Shown piece by piece: positions 36,734-45,444 of a stretch of DNA of 64,000 nt. The stretch's first letter is position 1; each line of letters starts with the position of its first letter. The notes beneath the pieces were generated by a model. The model made no database searches. It saw only the letters and a program-made list of their open reading frames with translations, and was not told the DNA's origin. Position numbers and translations under genes: made by a program. Source of the DNA: UBA4874 sp002399435 (lineage in GTDB: Bacteria > Bacillota > Clostridia > Caldicoprobacterales > DTU083); NCBI GenBank assembly GCA_036823195.1, contig DAISGI010000009.1, positions 8,992 to 72,991 of the forward strand, written 5' to 3'.

Positions 36734-37690
36734 ATGAATACACCGGGTGCAACGGGCAGGACAGGCACGGTTCCGGGCAGGGTTCCGAAAATTAGGCACG
36801 GCTTTTTCAATACATTCCGAAAAGATACGGCGGAAGGATATCTTATGGCCGCTCCGTTTGTCATCTTGTTTATCGTATTTGTTGTCGTACCTGTCATATG
36901 GAGCCTGGTTCTGAGCTTAACAAGTTACAATATTATTCAGCCCATGAAATTCATTGGACTTGAAAACTTTAAGGAACTGTTTACCAATGACGACTTATTT
37001 ATCAAGGCGGTGAAAAACACTTTCAGCTATGCTGTGGTCGCCGGTCCTCTGGGATTCATAGCATCTTTTCTGTTTGCCTGGATCATCAACCAGCTGAAGT
37101 TTCGCAACAGCTTTGCCCTGGCCTTTTATGCACCGTCCCTGACAAGCGGGCTGGCCATGTCGGTGGTTTGGCTGTATCTGTTTTCCAGCGACCGGTATGG
37201 ACTGATCAATGATATCCTGATCCAGCTGGGATTTCTAAGTGAGCCGGTCCAATGGACAAAGGATCCCAAGTACATCATGAAGCTGATTATTTTCATATCG
37301 CTGTGGACCAGTATGGGCACCGGCTTTCTGACCAATCTTGCCGGGCTCAACAATATCCCGAAGGACATGTATGAAGCCGGAAAAATCGATGGGATCCGAA
37401 ACAAATTTCAGGAACTATGGTATATTACCCTGCCTTCCGTCAAGCCTCAGCTTTTGTTCAACTCCATTATGGCCATGGTGGGAGCTTTGGGGGTCTTTGA
37501 CATTACAGTAGGAATTGCGGGATTTCCAAGCCCGGATTATGCGGCTCATACCATGGTGGGTCATATGTATGACTATGCCTTTCTCCGGTTTGAACTGGGC
37601 TATGCATCTGCCATATCTTTTCTGCTGTTTGTGCTGAACTTTGGATTGGGCCGCATCCTGATGAAGATCTTCTCATCAAAGGATGAATAG
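36734..37690 (+). CDS. Carbohydrate ABC transporter permease, MalF/UgpA type
   Basis: 318 residues from ATG 36734; a TTG at 36722 is in frame but stands too close to the GGAAGGA site. Six membrane helices after a 45-residue N-terminal tail. EAA loop: IPKDMYEAGKIDGIRNKFQELWYITLP, with the second residue Ala kept and Gly in third place. This pair (with the next gene) directly follows the large binding protein and is more distant from the DUF5696-linked permeases than those are from each other, so I infer it serves the 1003-residue binding protein. Confidence 0.9.
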   Translation: MNTPGATGRTGTVPGRVPKIRHGFFNTFRKDTAEGYLMAAPFVILFIVFVVVPVIWSLVLSLTSYNIIQPMKFIGLENFKELFTNDDLFIKAVKNTFSYAVVAGPLGFIASFLFAWIINQLKFRNSFALAFYAPSLTSGLAMSVVWLYLFSSDRYGLINDILIQLGFLSEPVQWTKDPKYIMKLIIFISLWTSMGTGFLTNLAGLNNIPKDMYEAGKIDGIRNKFQELWYITLPSVKPQLLFNSIMAMVGALGVFDITVGIAGFPSPDYAAHTMVGHMYDYAFLRFELGYASAISFLLFVLNFGLGRILMKIFSSKDE

Positions 37691-37712
37691 GAAAAGGGAG
37701 GAACATATATAT

Positions 37713-38576
37713 ATGCGGAAACGTAAACGGAAATATTTCAGGAGGGTCACTCCGGGGCTGGTGCTTCTGTATATCGTAATGATCTTACTGGCAGTCTTTA
37801 TGGCGCTTCCCTTGATTTATCTGGTTGTCACTGCATTTAAACCGTTGGATGAGCTGCTGCTGTTTCCACCCCGGTTTTTTGTCAAAAAGCCCACACTGCA
37901 GAACTTCAGCAGCTTGCTGGGGACTTTGGACAGCAAGGTGGTGCCTTTTACCCGATATTTGTTCAACAGTGTTGTTACAACGGTATGCAGCGTTGCAGGG
38001 ACGGTATTGGTCTGTTCCATGGGGGCTTATTCTGCTCAAAAGCTTCATCTGCGGGGCATGAAGGCGTTTTCCAGGATTGTGGTCTATGCTCTGATGTATT
38101 CCGCTCCGGCGTCTCAGATCCCGATCTATCTGATTGTGAGCAAAGCCGGAATGCTGGACAATTATCTGTCCCTTATCATACCGAAATTTGCAATCCCTAT
38201 GTATTTCTTTCTATATCAGCAATTTGTTTCACAGATCCCCGATGAGTTACTGGACAGCGCCAAATTGGATGGCTGCGGTACGTTTGCCACTTTTCGGAGA
38301 ATCGTGCTGCCCCTGACAAAATCGGCGACTTCCACGATCATCGTGTTCTCCTTTATCGCAAACTGGAATGACAGTTTCGGGCCGATGATCTATATCACCA
38401 GTCAGGCAAAGAAAACGCTTCCCATTGTGCTGCGGAGCATAGCTGACGGAGGGATTGCCAGGATGGGAGCGGCTGCTGCTGCAACGTTCCTTACGACCGC
38501 GCCGGTGATACTGATCTATGTGTTTATGCAGTCCAGGGTATTGCAAACGATGGAATATTCAGGCATCAAAGGATAA
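37713..38576 (+). CDS. Carbohydrate ABC transporter permease, MalG/UgpE type
   Basis: 287 residues from ATG 37713, eleven bases after AGGGAGG; an ATG at 37683 that overlaps the previous gene is less well placed. Six membrane helices; EAA loop IPDELLDSAKLDGCGTFATFRRIVLP, where Ser replaces the central Ala. FIANWNDSFGP is the usual WND segment of this class. Partner of the preceding permease. Confidence 0.9.
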   Translation: MRKRKRKYFRRVTPGLVLLYIVMILLAVFMALPLIYLVVTAFKPLDELLLFPPRFFVKKPTLQNFSSLLGTLDSKVVPFTRYLFNSVVTTVCSVAGTVLVCSMGAYSAQKLHLRGMKAFSRIVVYALMYSAPASQIPIYLIVSKAGMLDNYLSLIIPKFAIPMYFFLYQQFVSQIPDELLDSAKLDGCGTFATFRRIVLPLTKSATSTIIVFSFIANWNDSFGPMIYITSQAKKTLPIVLRSIADGGIARMGAAAAATFLTTAPVILIYVFMQSRVLQTMEYSGIKG

Positions 38577-38589
38577 GGTGGTATCGTTT

Positions 38590-40689
38590 ATGAAAAAATC
38601 CAAATTTTTAAAGGGATTCGTTACGGTCTTTCTTTCCGTATTTATCATTTGTCAAATAAATGCACCCTGTTATGCATATAACGAAGCGGACTATGTGTTT
38701 GATCCCAATGTCGGGCTTTCGTATATTCCTGTTACCTATAATGCGGTCCGGGCGCAGGGCTATTTTGGCAATCAGGTGGCGCAGCTCAATAAACCGGAGG
38801 ATATCTTTATTGATCAGAAGGATCATATCTATATTGTGGACAGTGGAAACAACCGGATTGTCACGATGGACGAAAACATGGAACATGTCCGGGCTTTGAG
38901 CAATTTCGACGGGGAAACGCTGAATAATCCACAGGGAATCTATGTATACGATAACGGGAATATGCTCATTGCAGATACCGATAACGGAAGAATCCTGAAG
39001 GTGTCCCCGGAGGGAAAGCTGCTAAAGACGTTTGTCAAACCGGAATCGGATTTATATGACAGTTCCTATGCCTTTCGGCCCACCAAGGTTTGCATCAATT
39101 CGATTGATCAGATCTTTATATTGAATAAGGATGATTATCATGGCCTGACGATTATTGATGAAGAAAATACGTTCCGGGGATATATGGCCTCCACCAAACT
39201 ACAGTATAGCGCTGTGGATCATGCCATTCAGACTTTTGCATCCGAATCCCAGAAAAAAAAGATTGCAAAACGGATCCCTCCTACAAACTCCAACTTTCTG
39301 ATCGATCAGAAGAATGCAATCTATACCACCACGATACATACGGATCAAGGGCAGCTAAAGAAGTTTTCCACAATCGGAAAGAACACATATCCATACGGGG
39401 GAAGATTTGGGGACCGATATATTGATTATGTCCTTCTTCACTATGGAAAGAAAAATACGGATCCGGAATTTGTCGATCTTTGTGTGGATTCGGACGGCAT
39501 CATCAATATGGTGGACAACATATCCGGAAGAATCTATCAATATGACGGCAATGGAAATAACCTGATGGTCTTTGGAGGAACGGGAAACTGGTCCGGTAAG
39601 TTTCTAAGCGCCTCCAGCATCGCCATCAACAGCAAAGGAAATATTTTTGTCCTGGACAGTACGCAGAACCTTGTTCATATGATGAAGCCCACGGAGTTTA
39701 CTTTATTGATCCATAAAGCACTGAAAAACTATGAAGACGGCAAGTATGACAAGGCAGTGGAATACTGGCGGCAGGTCATGGATATCAGTCCGAATTATCC
39801 TATGGCCCACAAGGGGATGGGAGACTCGTATCTCCGAAATGGAGAGTACCGGAAGGCAATGCAGGAGTATCGAATCTCGTTTTATCTGCCGGGATATTCC
39901 GAAGCGTTTGATGCACAGCTCCTGCTCACTGTCAGGGAACATTTTGCATTTGTTCTGTTTGGCATCCTGGCAATTGCAATCCTGATCATGCTGCTCTTCA
40001 AATATTTCCACAGAGCTTACAAGCGATCCTTTGAGAAGCCGGTTCGAAGCAGGTGGTTCCGAAGAGGGAGCCGCTTCCGGATCCTGCTCGGTTCTGTATT
40101 TGATCCCATGGAAGGATTTCGGACCATCCGGGAGCAAAGATCCGAGTTTGATGTGACCCTGCCGCTGATCCTGTATGGGCTGGTCCTGGTCTCCAGAGTT
40201 GCTTCGATTTACCTGACTCATTTCCCGTTTCAGAAGGATTTTTACAACCGGAACATCGGCATGGAATTGCTCAACCTGGTGATTCCATTATTGACCTGGG
40301 TAACCTGTAATTATTTGGTCACCACGATACGAAGCGGAGAGGTTCGAATCAGCGAAGTGTTCAGTGCATCCGCGTATTCCATGATCCCCTATATTCTGAT
40401 CACGGTTCCGCTGGCGCTGTTCTCCAACGTATTGTCCCTTTCCAGTCTTTCTCTGTATAACGGCATCAACAATATCATGTGGATATGGATCTTTATCCTG
40501 TTCTTTGTCAATGTGATGTCCATGAACTCCTATAGCTTTACGGAAACGGTAAAGGTCGCTCTTATTACTCTTCTGAGCATCGTGTTTATCTGGATCATTC
40601 TGGGGCTGCTGTTTATGCTGGGAGAGGAACTGGTTGATTTCCTAAAGGATGTGTGGGGCAGCTATCGGATGTATTTTCAGATGAATTGA
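38590..40689 (+). CDS. NHL-repeat, TPR and Yip1-domain membrane protein
   Basis: 699 residues, ATG 38590 after AAGGTGG. Signal peptide to about residue 30 (FVTVFLSVFIICQINAPCYA). Residues 55-400 contain beta-propeller repeats of NHL type: LNKPEDIFIDQKDHIYIVDSGNNRI, LNNPQGIYVYDNGNMLIADTDNGRI, SSIAINSKGNIFVLDSTQ. Then two TPR helices pairs (LKNYEDGKYDKAVEYWRQVMDISPNYPMAHKGMGDSYLRNGEYRKAMQEYR), a membrane helix near 450, a short basic cytoplasmic stretch, and a Yip1-like block of about five membrane helices (FDPMEGFRTIREQ is the conserved entry). The propeller and TPR would face outside. The fusion links extracellular sensing or scaffolding with a membrane domain of unknown role. It sits between permease genes and DUF5696 gene. 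Confidence 0.85.
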   Translation: MKKSKFLKGFVTVFLSVFIICQINAPCYAYNEADYVFDPNVGLSYIPVTYNAVRAQGYFGNQVAQLNKPEDIFIDQKDHIYIVDSGNNRIVTMDENMEHVRALSNFDGETLNNPQGIYVYDNGNMLIADTDNGRILKVSPEGKLLKTFVKPESDLYDSSYAFRPTKVCINSIDQIFILNKDDYHGLTIIDEENTFRGYMASTKLQYSAVDHAIQTFASESQKKKIAKRIPPTNSNFLIDQKNAIYTTTIHTDQGQLKKFSTIGKNTYPYGGRFGDRYIDYVLLHYGKKNTDPEFVDLCVDSDGIINMVDNISGRIYQYDGNGNNLMVFGGTGNWSGKFLSASSIAINSKGNIFVLDSTQNLVHMMKPTEFTLLIHKALKNYEDGKYDKAVEYWRQVMDISPNYPMAHKGMGDSYLRNGEYRKAMQEYRISFYLPGYSEAFDAQLLLTVREHFAFVLFGILAIAILIMLLFKYFHRAYKRSFEKPVRSRWFRRGSRFRILLGSVFDPMEGFRTIREQRSEFDVTLPLILYGLVLVSRVASIYLTHFPFQKDFYNRNIGMELLNLVIPLLTWVTCNYLVTTIRSGEVRISEVFSASAYSMIPYILITVPLALFSNVLSLSSLSLYNGINNIMWIWIFILFFVNVMSMNSYSFTETVKVALITLLSIVFIWIILGLLFMLGEELVDFLKDVWGSYRMYFQMN

Positions 40690-40724
40690 GAATGCGGAAC
40701 AGGAGAATAACAAGGAGGCAAAGC

Positions 40725-43322
40725 ATGAATAGGAAAAGATTGAGTACGATGGTACTTGCAGTTCTGTTGTTTTTCGGATGCTTCGGTCTGTCTCATCCGG
40801 GAAAAGTGTTTGCCCTGGGAAATGAGATGGAAGGGCAGGAACAGCAGAAAAGGGAAGGGTATGAACTGGTTGCGGAAAATGATTTTCTCATCCTTTACGC
40901 CAGGGAGGAAACCGGCGTTGTCGATGTAGTGGACAAAGAAACGGGATATGTGTGGAGCTCGTCTGTGGATCCTGCAAAGTACACGCCGGAAGGGAAAACA
41001 CCGGACGCATATTTCCAGGAAACCTATAATTCGCTGTTTGGATTGTCCTATACGGATCTGAGCATGAATACCACTGATATCATTACCGCTCCCATAAACA
41101 CTCTGAAACCGGAGATTGGGATGAAGAAAATAAAAAACGGCGTAAGGATTTCCTATCATCTTCCGGAAGAGAATATTTCCCTGGCTGTGGACATTTCCAT
41201 AGATGGGAAGTCCCTGATGGTCTCTGTTCCATCAAAACAGATCAAGGAAGGGGAAGGGACAAAGAAAAAGCTGGATGGCTATGTCAAAACCATCCGGGAA
41301 TTTATTGCCCATGCAGAAAAAACCGTCGATGAGGCGGATAAACTAAAGCTCAGTGAAAATAAAACGACGATTGCCAATGCCAGAAAAATCATCGCCAAGC
41401 TCAAGGAATATTTTAAGGATGTGAAGAGTGCGGTAGGCATCCAATATATAGCGGAGAATGCGAGTGGCGTCATACGGAGTCATGCAAATGCCCAATCGCT
41501 CGACGACTGTGTCTATGGTGGGCAGAAAGATGAAAAAGGCTTTTTCAATAAGATCAGGGAATCGGACAAGGTTTCAAAGAAGGAGAAGGACCGCTTTGCA
41601 AAGATGCGGGATGACCTGGAGAAGGAAGAAGATTATGCCGTTTACTGCCTTGGGCTGATGAAGTCCATCAAATACGGCGGGATGATACAAATCCAGCTGC
41701 TTCCCAATTTCGGCGCCTCTTCGGACGATGAAAAAGGCTATGTTTTCTTTCCCAACGGATCGGGTGCCATCGCTTACAACAAGCCGGACCATGGCAATGT
41801 AACCGGGCATTATGAACAGGATATATATTCCGACAGGGGTGTGGATGTCCGGTGGGAATTCAACAGGGATCTGGCCGGGCTGAAACGGGCCATGCTGCCG
41901 GTTTACGGTTCAAAAAAGGAAAATGACGCTTTTCTTGCCATAATTGAAAAAGGGGACGAGGAAGCGTCTGTGTCCTTCTATCCCAGCGGAAATACCATCA
42001 ATCTGAATCGGATCAATGCAAATTTCACTTACCGGAATACGGTGGAGATCAGCTCCTCCAGTGTCTATTCCTCCAAAACCGCCAAGGTTTATGAAAAAGA
42101 GAAGAACAACTTTGATGCGAAAGTCCGGTTTCAATTCCTGAACGGGGAGCAGGCAAACTACAGCGGCATGGCCAACGCATACCGGTCTTATCTTCAGAAA
42201 AGATCCCTTCTGAACAAAAGCGACCGGCTTCAGAAAGGAAAAATGCCCATAGGACTGGAATTTGTCGGTGGTGTGGAAAAACCGGTTCTGTTCTTTAACC
42301 GGTTCATCCCTTTCTCAACATTCGGGCAGGTACAGGATATTATGGGGAAACTGAAAACGGCTGGTGTGGAAAACATGATGATCGGAATGGATAGCTGGAC
42401 CGATCCGATTAAAAGGCCTACCCGGTTCCGACCGGCAGCCGGCCTTGGTGGGGGACAAGGGCTGAAGGATCTGGAAGAAGCAGCAAAACGGCAGAAGGAT
42501 GCCTTGTTTCTGGCGGAGGATTATGTTTATTCCGATTCGTCCGACCGCAGGGTAAACAAGAAAAAACTGGCAAAGGATACGAATCAGAGAATTTTTGAGT
42601 TCGGTACCCATTCCGATAAACTGTTTTCGCCATTGGTAGTGAAGGAAAGTTTATTGAAGCAATCCCTGCCGGCTCACAAAAAATATGGGAATCCCGGTAT
42701 GATGGTTTCCACGATTCCAAATCTCATGTATTATGATTACAATGAGAAATACCGATCCACCCGGGCCGGGACGGTGAAAACGTGGATGGATAGCTATGAG
42801 CAGGCAGCCGGTCAGATTGAGCTTGCCAGTATGGGGGGCAATCTGTATGTGCTGAAAAACAGTTCCTGGCTTCTGGATATTCCCATCGGTTCCACAGACT
42901 ATGTTTTTGCCGACCGATCCGTGCCGTTTTATCAGATGGTGGTTCATGGATCCATTCCCTATACGGCAAAACCTTTCAACACGTTCTTTGATAAGGAACT
43001 GGAAAAATTGAAAGCGATCGAATACGGGTGCGTCCCATTTTATTTGCTGACAGTGGAGGAAACTGCGAAGTATGCAGATATTTATGATGGGTTCACCACT
43101 CCTTACCAATTTACAAAGGAGGAGATCATTGATACCTATCGGGAGTTTGATGAGAATTTCTCCGCGTTTGCCGATGCCTATATGGTATCCCATGAATATC
43201 TGTCGGACGACGTTGCAGTGGTAAAATACAGCAACAACAAGACGATCTATATCAACTATTCCGGAAAAGAGGTAAAGGAAGATGATGTTGTGGTTCCGGC
43301 AAAAGGATATGCCATACATTAA
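40725..43322 (+). CDS. Secreted DUF5696-family protein with a helical insertion
   Basis: 865 residues, ATG 40725 after AAGGAGG. Signal peptide to about residue 31 (cleavage near FALG). Paralogue of the 726-residue protein at 217-2397: shared blocks QLLPNFG..SDDEKGYVFFPNGSGAI, PSGNTINLNRI, NYSGMANAYRSYL, MPIGLEFVGG, MYYDYN with Asp671, VPFYQMVVHGSIPYTA, YGCVPFYLLT. The 139 extra residues lie mainly in one place, about 178-315, a Lys/Glu-rich helical stretch between the second beta block and the QLLPNFG block. The predicted barrel with a conserved Asp makes an enzyme acting on glycans plausible, but the family has no established activity. Confidence 0.85.
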   Translation: MNRKRLSTMVLAVLLFFGCFGLSHPGKVFALGNEMEGQEQQKREGYELVAENDFLILYAREETGVVDVVDKETGYVWSSSVDPAKYTPEGKTPDAYFQETYNSLFGLSYTDLSMNTTDIITAPINTLKPEIGMKKIKNGVRISYHLPEENISLAVDISIDGKSLMVSVPSKQIKEGEGTKKKLDGYVKTIREFIAHAEKTVDEADKLKLSENKTTIANARKIIAKLKEYFKDVKSAVGIQYIAENASGVIRSHANAQSLDDCVYGGQKDEKGFFNKIRESDKVSKKEKDRFAKMRDDLEKEEDYAVYCLGLMKSIKYGGMIQIQLLPNFGASSDDEKGYVFFPNGSGAIAYNKPDHGNVTGHYEQDIYSDRGVDVRWEFNRDLAGLKRAMLPVYGSKKENDAFLAIIEKGDEEASVSFYPSGNTINLNRINANFTYRNTVEISSSSVYSSKTAKVYEKEKNNFDAKVRFQFLNGEQANYSGMANAYRSYLQKRSLLNKSDRLQKGKMPIGLEFVGGVEKPVLFFNRFIPFSTFGQVQDIMGKLKTAGVENMMIGMDSWTDPIKRPTRFRPAAGLGGGQGLKDLEEAAKRQKDALFLAEDYVYSDSSDRRVNKKKLAKDTNQRIFEFGTHSDKLFSPLVVKESLLKQSLPAHKKYGNPGMMVSTIPNLMYYDYNEKYRSTRAGTVKTWMDSYEQAAGQIELASMGGNLYVLKNSSWLLDIPIGSTDYVFADRSVPFYQMVVHGSIPYTAKPFNTFFDKELEKLKAIEYGCVPFYLLTVEETAKYADIYDGFTTPYQFTKEEIIDTYREFDENFSAFADAYMVSHEYLSDDVAVVKYSNNKTIYINYSGKEVKEDDVVVPAKGYAIH

Positions 43323-43373
43323 AACCGGCCTGCCGGCGCGGGCAGGTACTTGGACAGGGAGCGGGTTTACAAT

Positions 43374-44270
43374 ATGAAGATAAAAAAGTCGAAGCTGACA
43401 TCAAAGGAAAACAAATGGGGATATTTTTTCACGGCTCCGTGGATGCTGGGGTTTTTGGCCTTCTTCACCTATCCGTTGGTGTATTCGCTGATTCTTTCCT
43501 TCAGTAAGGTCAAGGATATCGTTTCTTATTCCCTGGACTTTGCAGGATGGACGAATTATGCCAACGCATTTTTCCAGGATACGGATTTTATTCCTCTGCT
43601 TCTGGACACGCTGAAGGAGGTATTGATTAAAACACCTATCGTCGTTGTATTTTCCCTTTTTATTGCCATCTTGCTGAATCGGAAATTGAAGTTCAAGGGA
43701 TTGTTCCGGGTGGCGTTTTTCCTGCCTGTTTTACTGGGTACCGGTGTTGTTATGGATACCATCACAGGGAACATTGCAAAGACGGCTTCTGAGCTTGCTG
43801 AAGAAGCGTACGAATCAATGGCGACTTCTGAAGAAGTGATCAGTCTCTCCGGGACACTGGTGGCAATCTTCGGATACCGCATCGCCTATTTCATGAGTAA
43901 CCTGCTGACGCTTACAAAGGATATCTTCTGGATGTCCGGAATCCAGATCATTATCTTTCTCGGGGCCCTGCAGACCATACCGGAATCCTATTACGAGGCA
44001 GCTTACTGCGACGGTGCCATGGAGTGGGAAAAGTTCTGGAAAATCACTCTGCCCCTGGTTACTCCGACCATACTGCTGAATACGGTATTTACGATAATCG
44101 ATTTCTCCACCAATGCCGGAAATAAGGTGATAAAGTATACTCTGGATACCACATTCAAAGACTTTAATCTTGCTTACGGCAGCGCTTTGGGATGGATTTA
44201 CTTTGTAATATCCGGAGTCATTGCCATCCTCGCTTTCATAATCCTAAGGCGTTTTACCAATTATGATTAG
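43374..44270 (+). CDS. Carbohydrate ABC transporter permease, MalF/UgpA type
   Basis: 298 residues from ATG 43374. Six membrane helices, EAA loop IPESYYEAAYCDGAMEWEKFWKITLP. It carries an insertion of some 40 residues between helices 3 and 4 (GNIAKTASELAEEAYESMATSEEV), matching the equivalent insertion of the permease at 2394-3269. Thus the two DUF5696-linked permeases form their own subgroup. A small GC-rich hairpin (CCTGCC 43329-43334 with GGCAGG 43341-43346) lies between the DUF5696 stop and this gene. Confidence 0.9.
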   Translation: MKIKKSKLTSKENKWGYFFTAPWMLGFLAFFTYPLVYSLILSFSKVKDIVSYSLDFAGWTNYANAFFQDTDFIPLLLDTLKEVLIKTPIVVVFSLFIAILLNRKLKFKGLFRVAFFLPVLLGTGVVMDTITGNIAKTASELAEEAYESMATSEEVISLSGTLVAIFGYRIAYFMSNLLTLTKDIFWMSGIQIIIFLGALQTIPESYYEAAYCDGAMEWEKFWKITLPLVTPTILLNTVFTIIDFSTNAGNKVIKYTLDTTFKDFNLAYGSALGWIYFVISGVIAILAFIILRRFTNYD

Positions 44271-44281
44271 AAGACGGGACT

Positions 44282-44330
44282 CTGCAACAAAGGTCGCGGT
44301 ATGAGTTCGTTGTGCAGCAGCCTTTTTGCG
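44282..44330 (+). other. Hairpin between the two permease genes
   Basis: CTGCAACAA (44282-44290) pairs with TTGTGCAG (44310-44317) with one bulged A, followed at once by CAGCCTTTTTG. It looks like a weak attenuator inside the operon. The 97-base space here contrasts with the four-base overlap of the same two genes in the left-hand cluster. Confidence 0.4.
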
Positions 44331-44367
44331 GTGAAATCGAATAGGAAAAGAGGTCTGGAATCTATTG

Positions 44368-45303
44368 ATGAATCCAACAATAAGTGAAAATAGAAAAAAG
44401 CAGAGTAAAAGTTCCTTCCGCATGGATCATTTCCGGAAAGTATCCGGCAAACTTCTGATCAATCTTGTTATCTATGTATTGTTGATGGAGTTGGTTTTTG
44501 TTTTTCTGTATCCGCTGATCTATCTGATCTTCAATTCGCTCAAGTATGACTTTGAGTTGATTGATGCCAGCAAGGTGTGGGTGCTCACCAAGGTAAATAC
44601 TGAGAACTACAGTAAAGTATTCCAAAATATGGATTACTTCCATGCTCTTTTCAATACACTTACGGTGGTACTGGTCAGTACGGTGGGACATGTTCTTTCC
44701 TGCGGCCTGGCAGGTTACGGCTTCGCACGGTTTTCGTTCCGTGGCAAGGGGATCATGTTTGGAATTGCCATGCTGAGTTTGATCATTCCGCCGCAGGTGC
44801 TGATTATGCCTCTCTATATCCAGTATTCCAAACTCAACTGGATGGGAACGTTCCTGCCGATTCTGATTCCCTGTTTTTTTGGCTTTGGGTTAAAGGGAGG
44901 GCTGCATATCTTTCTGTTCCGGCAGTTTTTCAAAACCCTGCCGAAGTCCTACGAAGAGGCTGCAAAAATTGAGGGCTGCTCCATGCCGCGGATTTTTTTC
45001 AGCATTATGCTTCCCATTGCAAAGACCACAATCCTGGTGGTATCGATTTTATCCGTCGTATGGCATTGGAATGATGCATTTGAGCCGGATACCTATTTGT
45101 CCAACTATAACAGGATGCTGGTGCAGAGGATATCCGGGGTGGCCCAGTATGGGGTAAAAGTCACCACTGCGCTGGGAAATGAGATTAATCTGGACGCCAT
45201 GGCGGCATGTGTGTTGGCGATGCTGCCTTTGATGGTCATCTATTTTGTGTTCCAGAAGCAGTTTATGCAGGGAGTGGAAAACAGCGGGCTGGCAAATTTC
45301 TAA
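44368..45303 (+). CDS. Carbohydrate ABC transporter permease, MalG/UgpE type
   Basis: 311 residues from ATG 44368 (a TTG directly before it is less likely). Six helices; EAA loop LPKSYEEAAKIEGCSMPRIFFSIMLP, in which Glu replaces the usual Asp. Very similar in layout to the permease at 3266-4276, including GFGLKGGLHIFLFRQFF and WHWNDAFEP. Last gene of the cluster; no ATPase follows. Confidence 0.9.
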   Translation: MNPTISENRKKQSKSSFRMDHFRKVSGKLLINLVIYVLLMELVFVFLYPLIYLIFNSLKYDFELIDASKVWVLTKVNTENYSKVFQNMDYFHALFNTLTVVLVSTVGHVLSCGLAGYGFARFSFRGKGIMFGIAMLSLIIPPQVLIMPLYIQYSKLNWMGTFLPILIPCFFGFGLKGGLHIFLFRQFFKTLPKSYEEAAKIEGCSMPRIFFSIMLPIAKTTILVVSILSVVWHWNDAFEPDTYLSNYNRMLVQRISGVAQYGVKVTTALGNEINLDAMAACVLAMLPLMVIYFVFQKQFMQGVENSGLANF

Positions 45304-45396
45304 AAAGAGCCGGAACTGCGAAGCCCTGACGTTTTTCAAAGATATGACAGGAATTCCTCCGATAAAATCAAAAAGAAATATGCCTGATCAAGAGAT

Positions 45397-45444
45397 ACCG
45401 ATCCCCAACCTGTAGTACAATAGAGACAGGGGGGATCGGTTTTT
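45397..45444 (+). promoter_or_regulatory. Hairpin that hides the anSME ribosome binding site
   Basis: ACCGATCCCC (45397-45406) pairs perfectly with GGGGATCGGT (45431-45440), then TTTT, and the ATG of the next gene follows directly at 45445. The only purine-rich ribosome binding sequence, AGGGGGG (45428-45434), lies largely in the right arm. The element could act as terminator of the permease operon, as a block to translation, or both. Confidence 0.65.
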
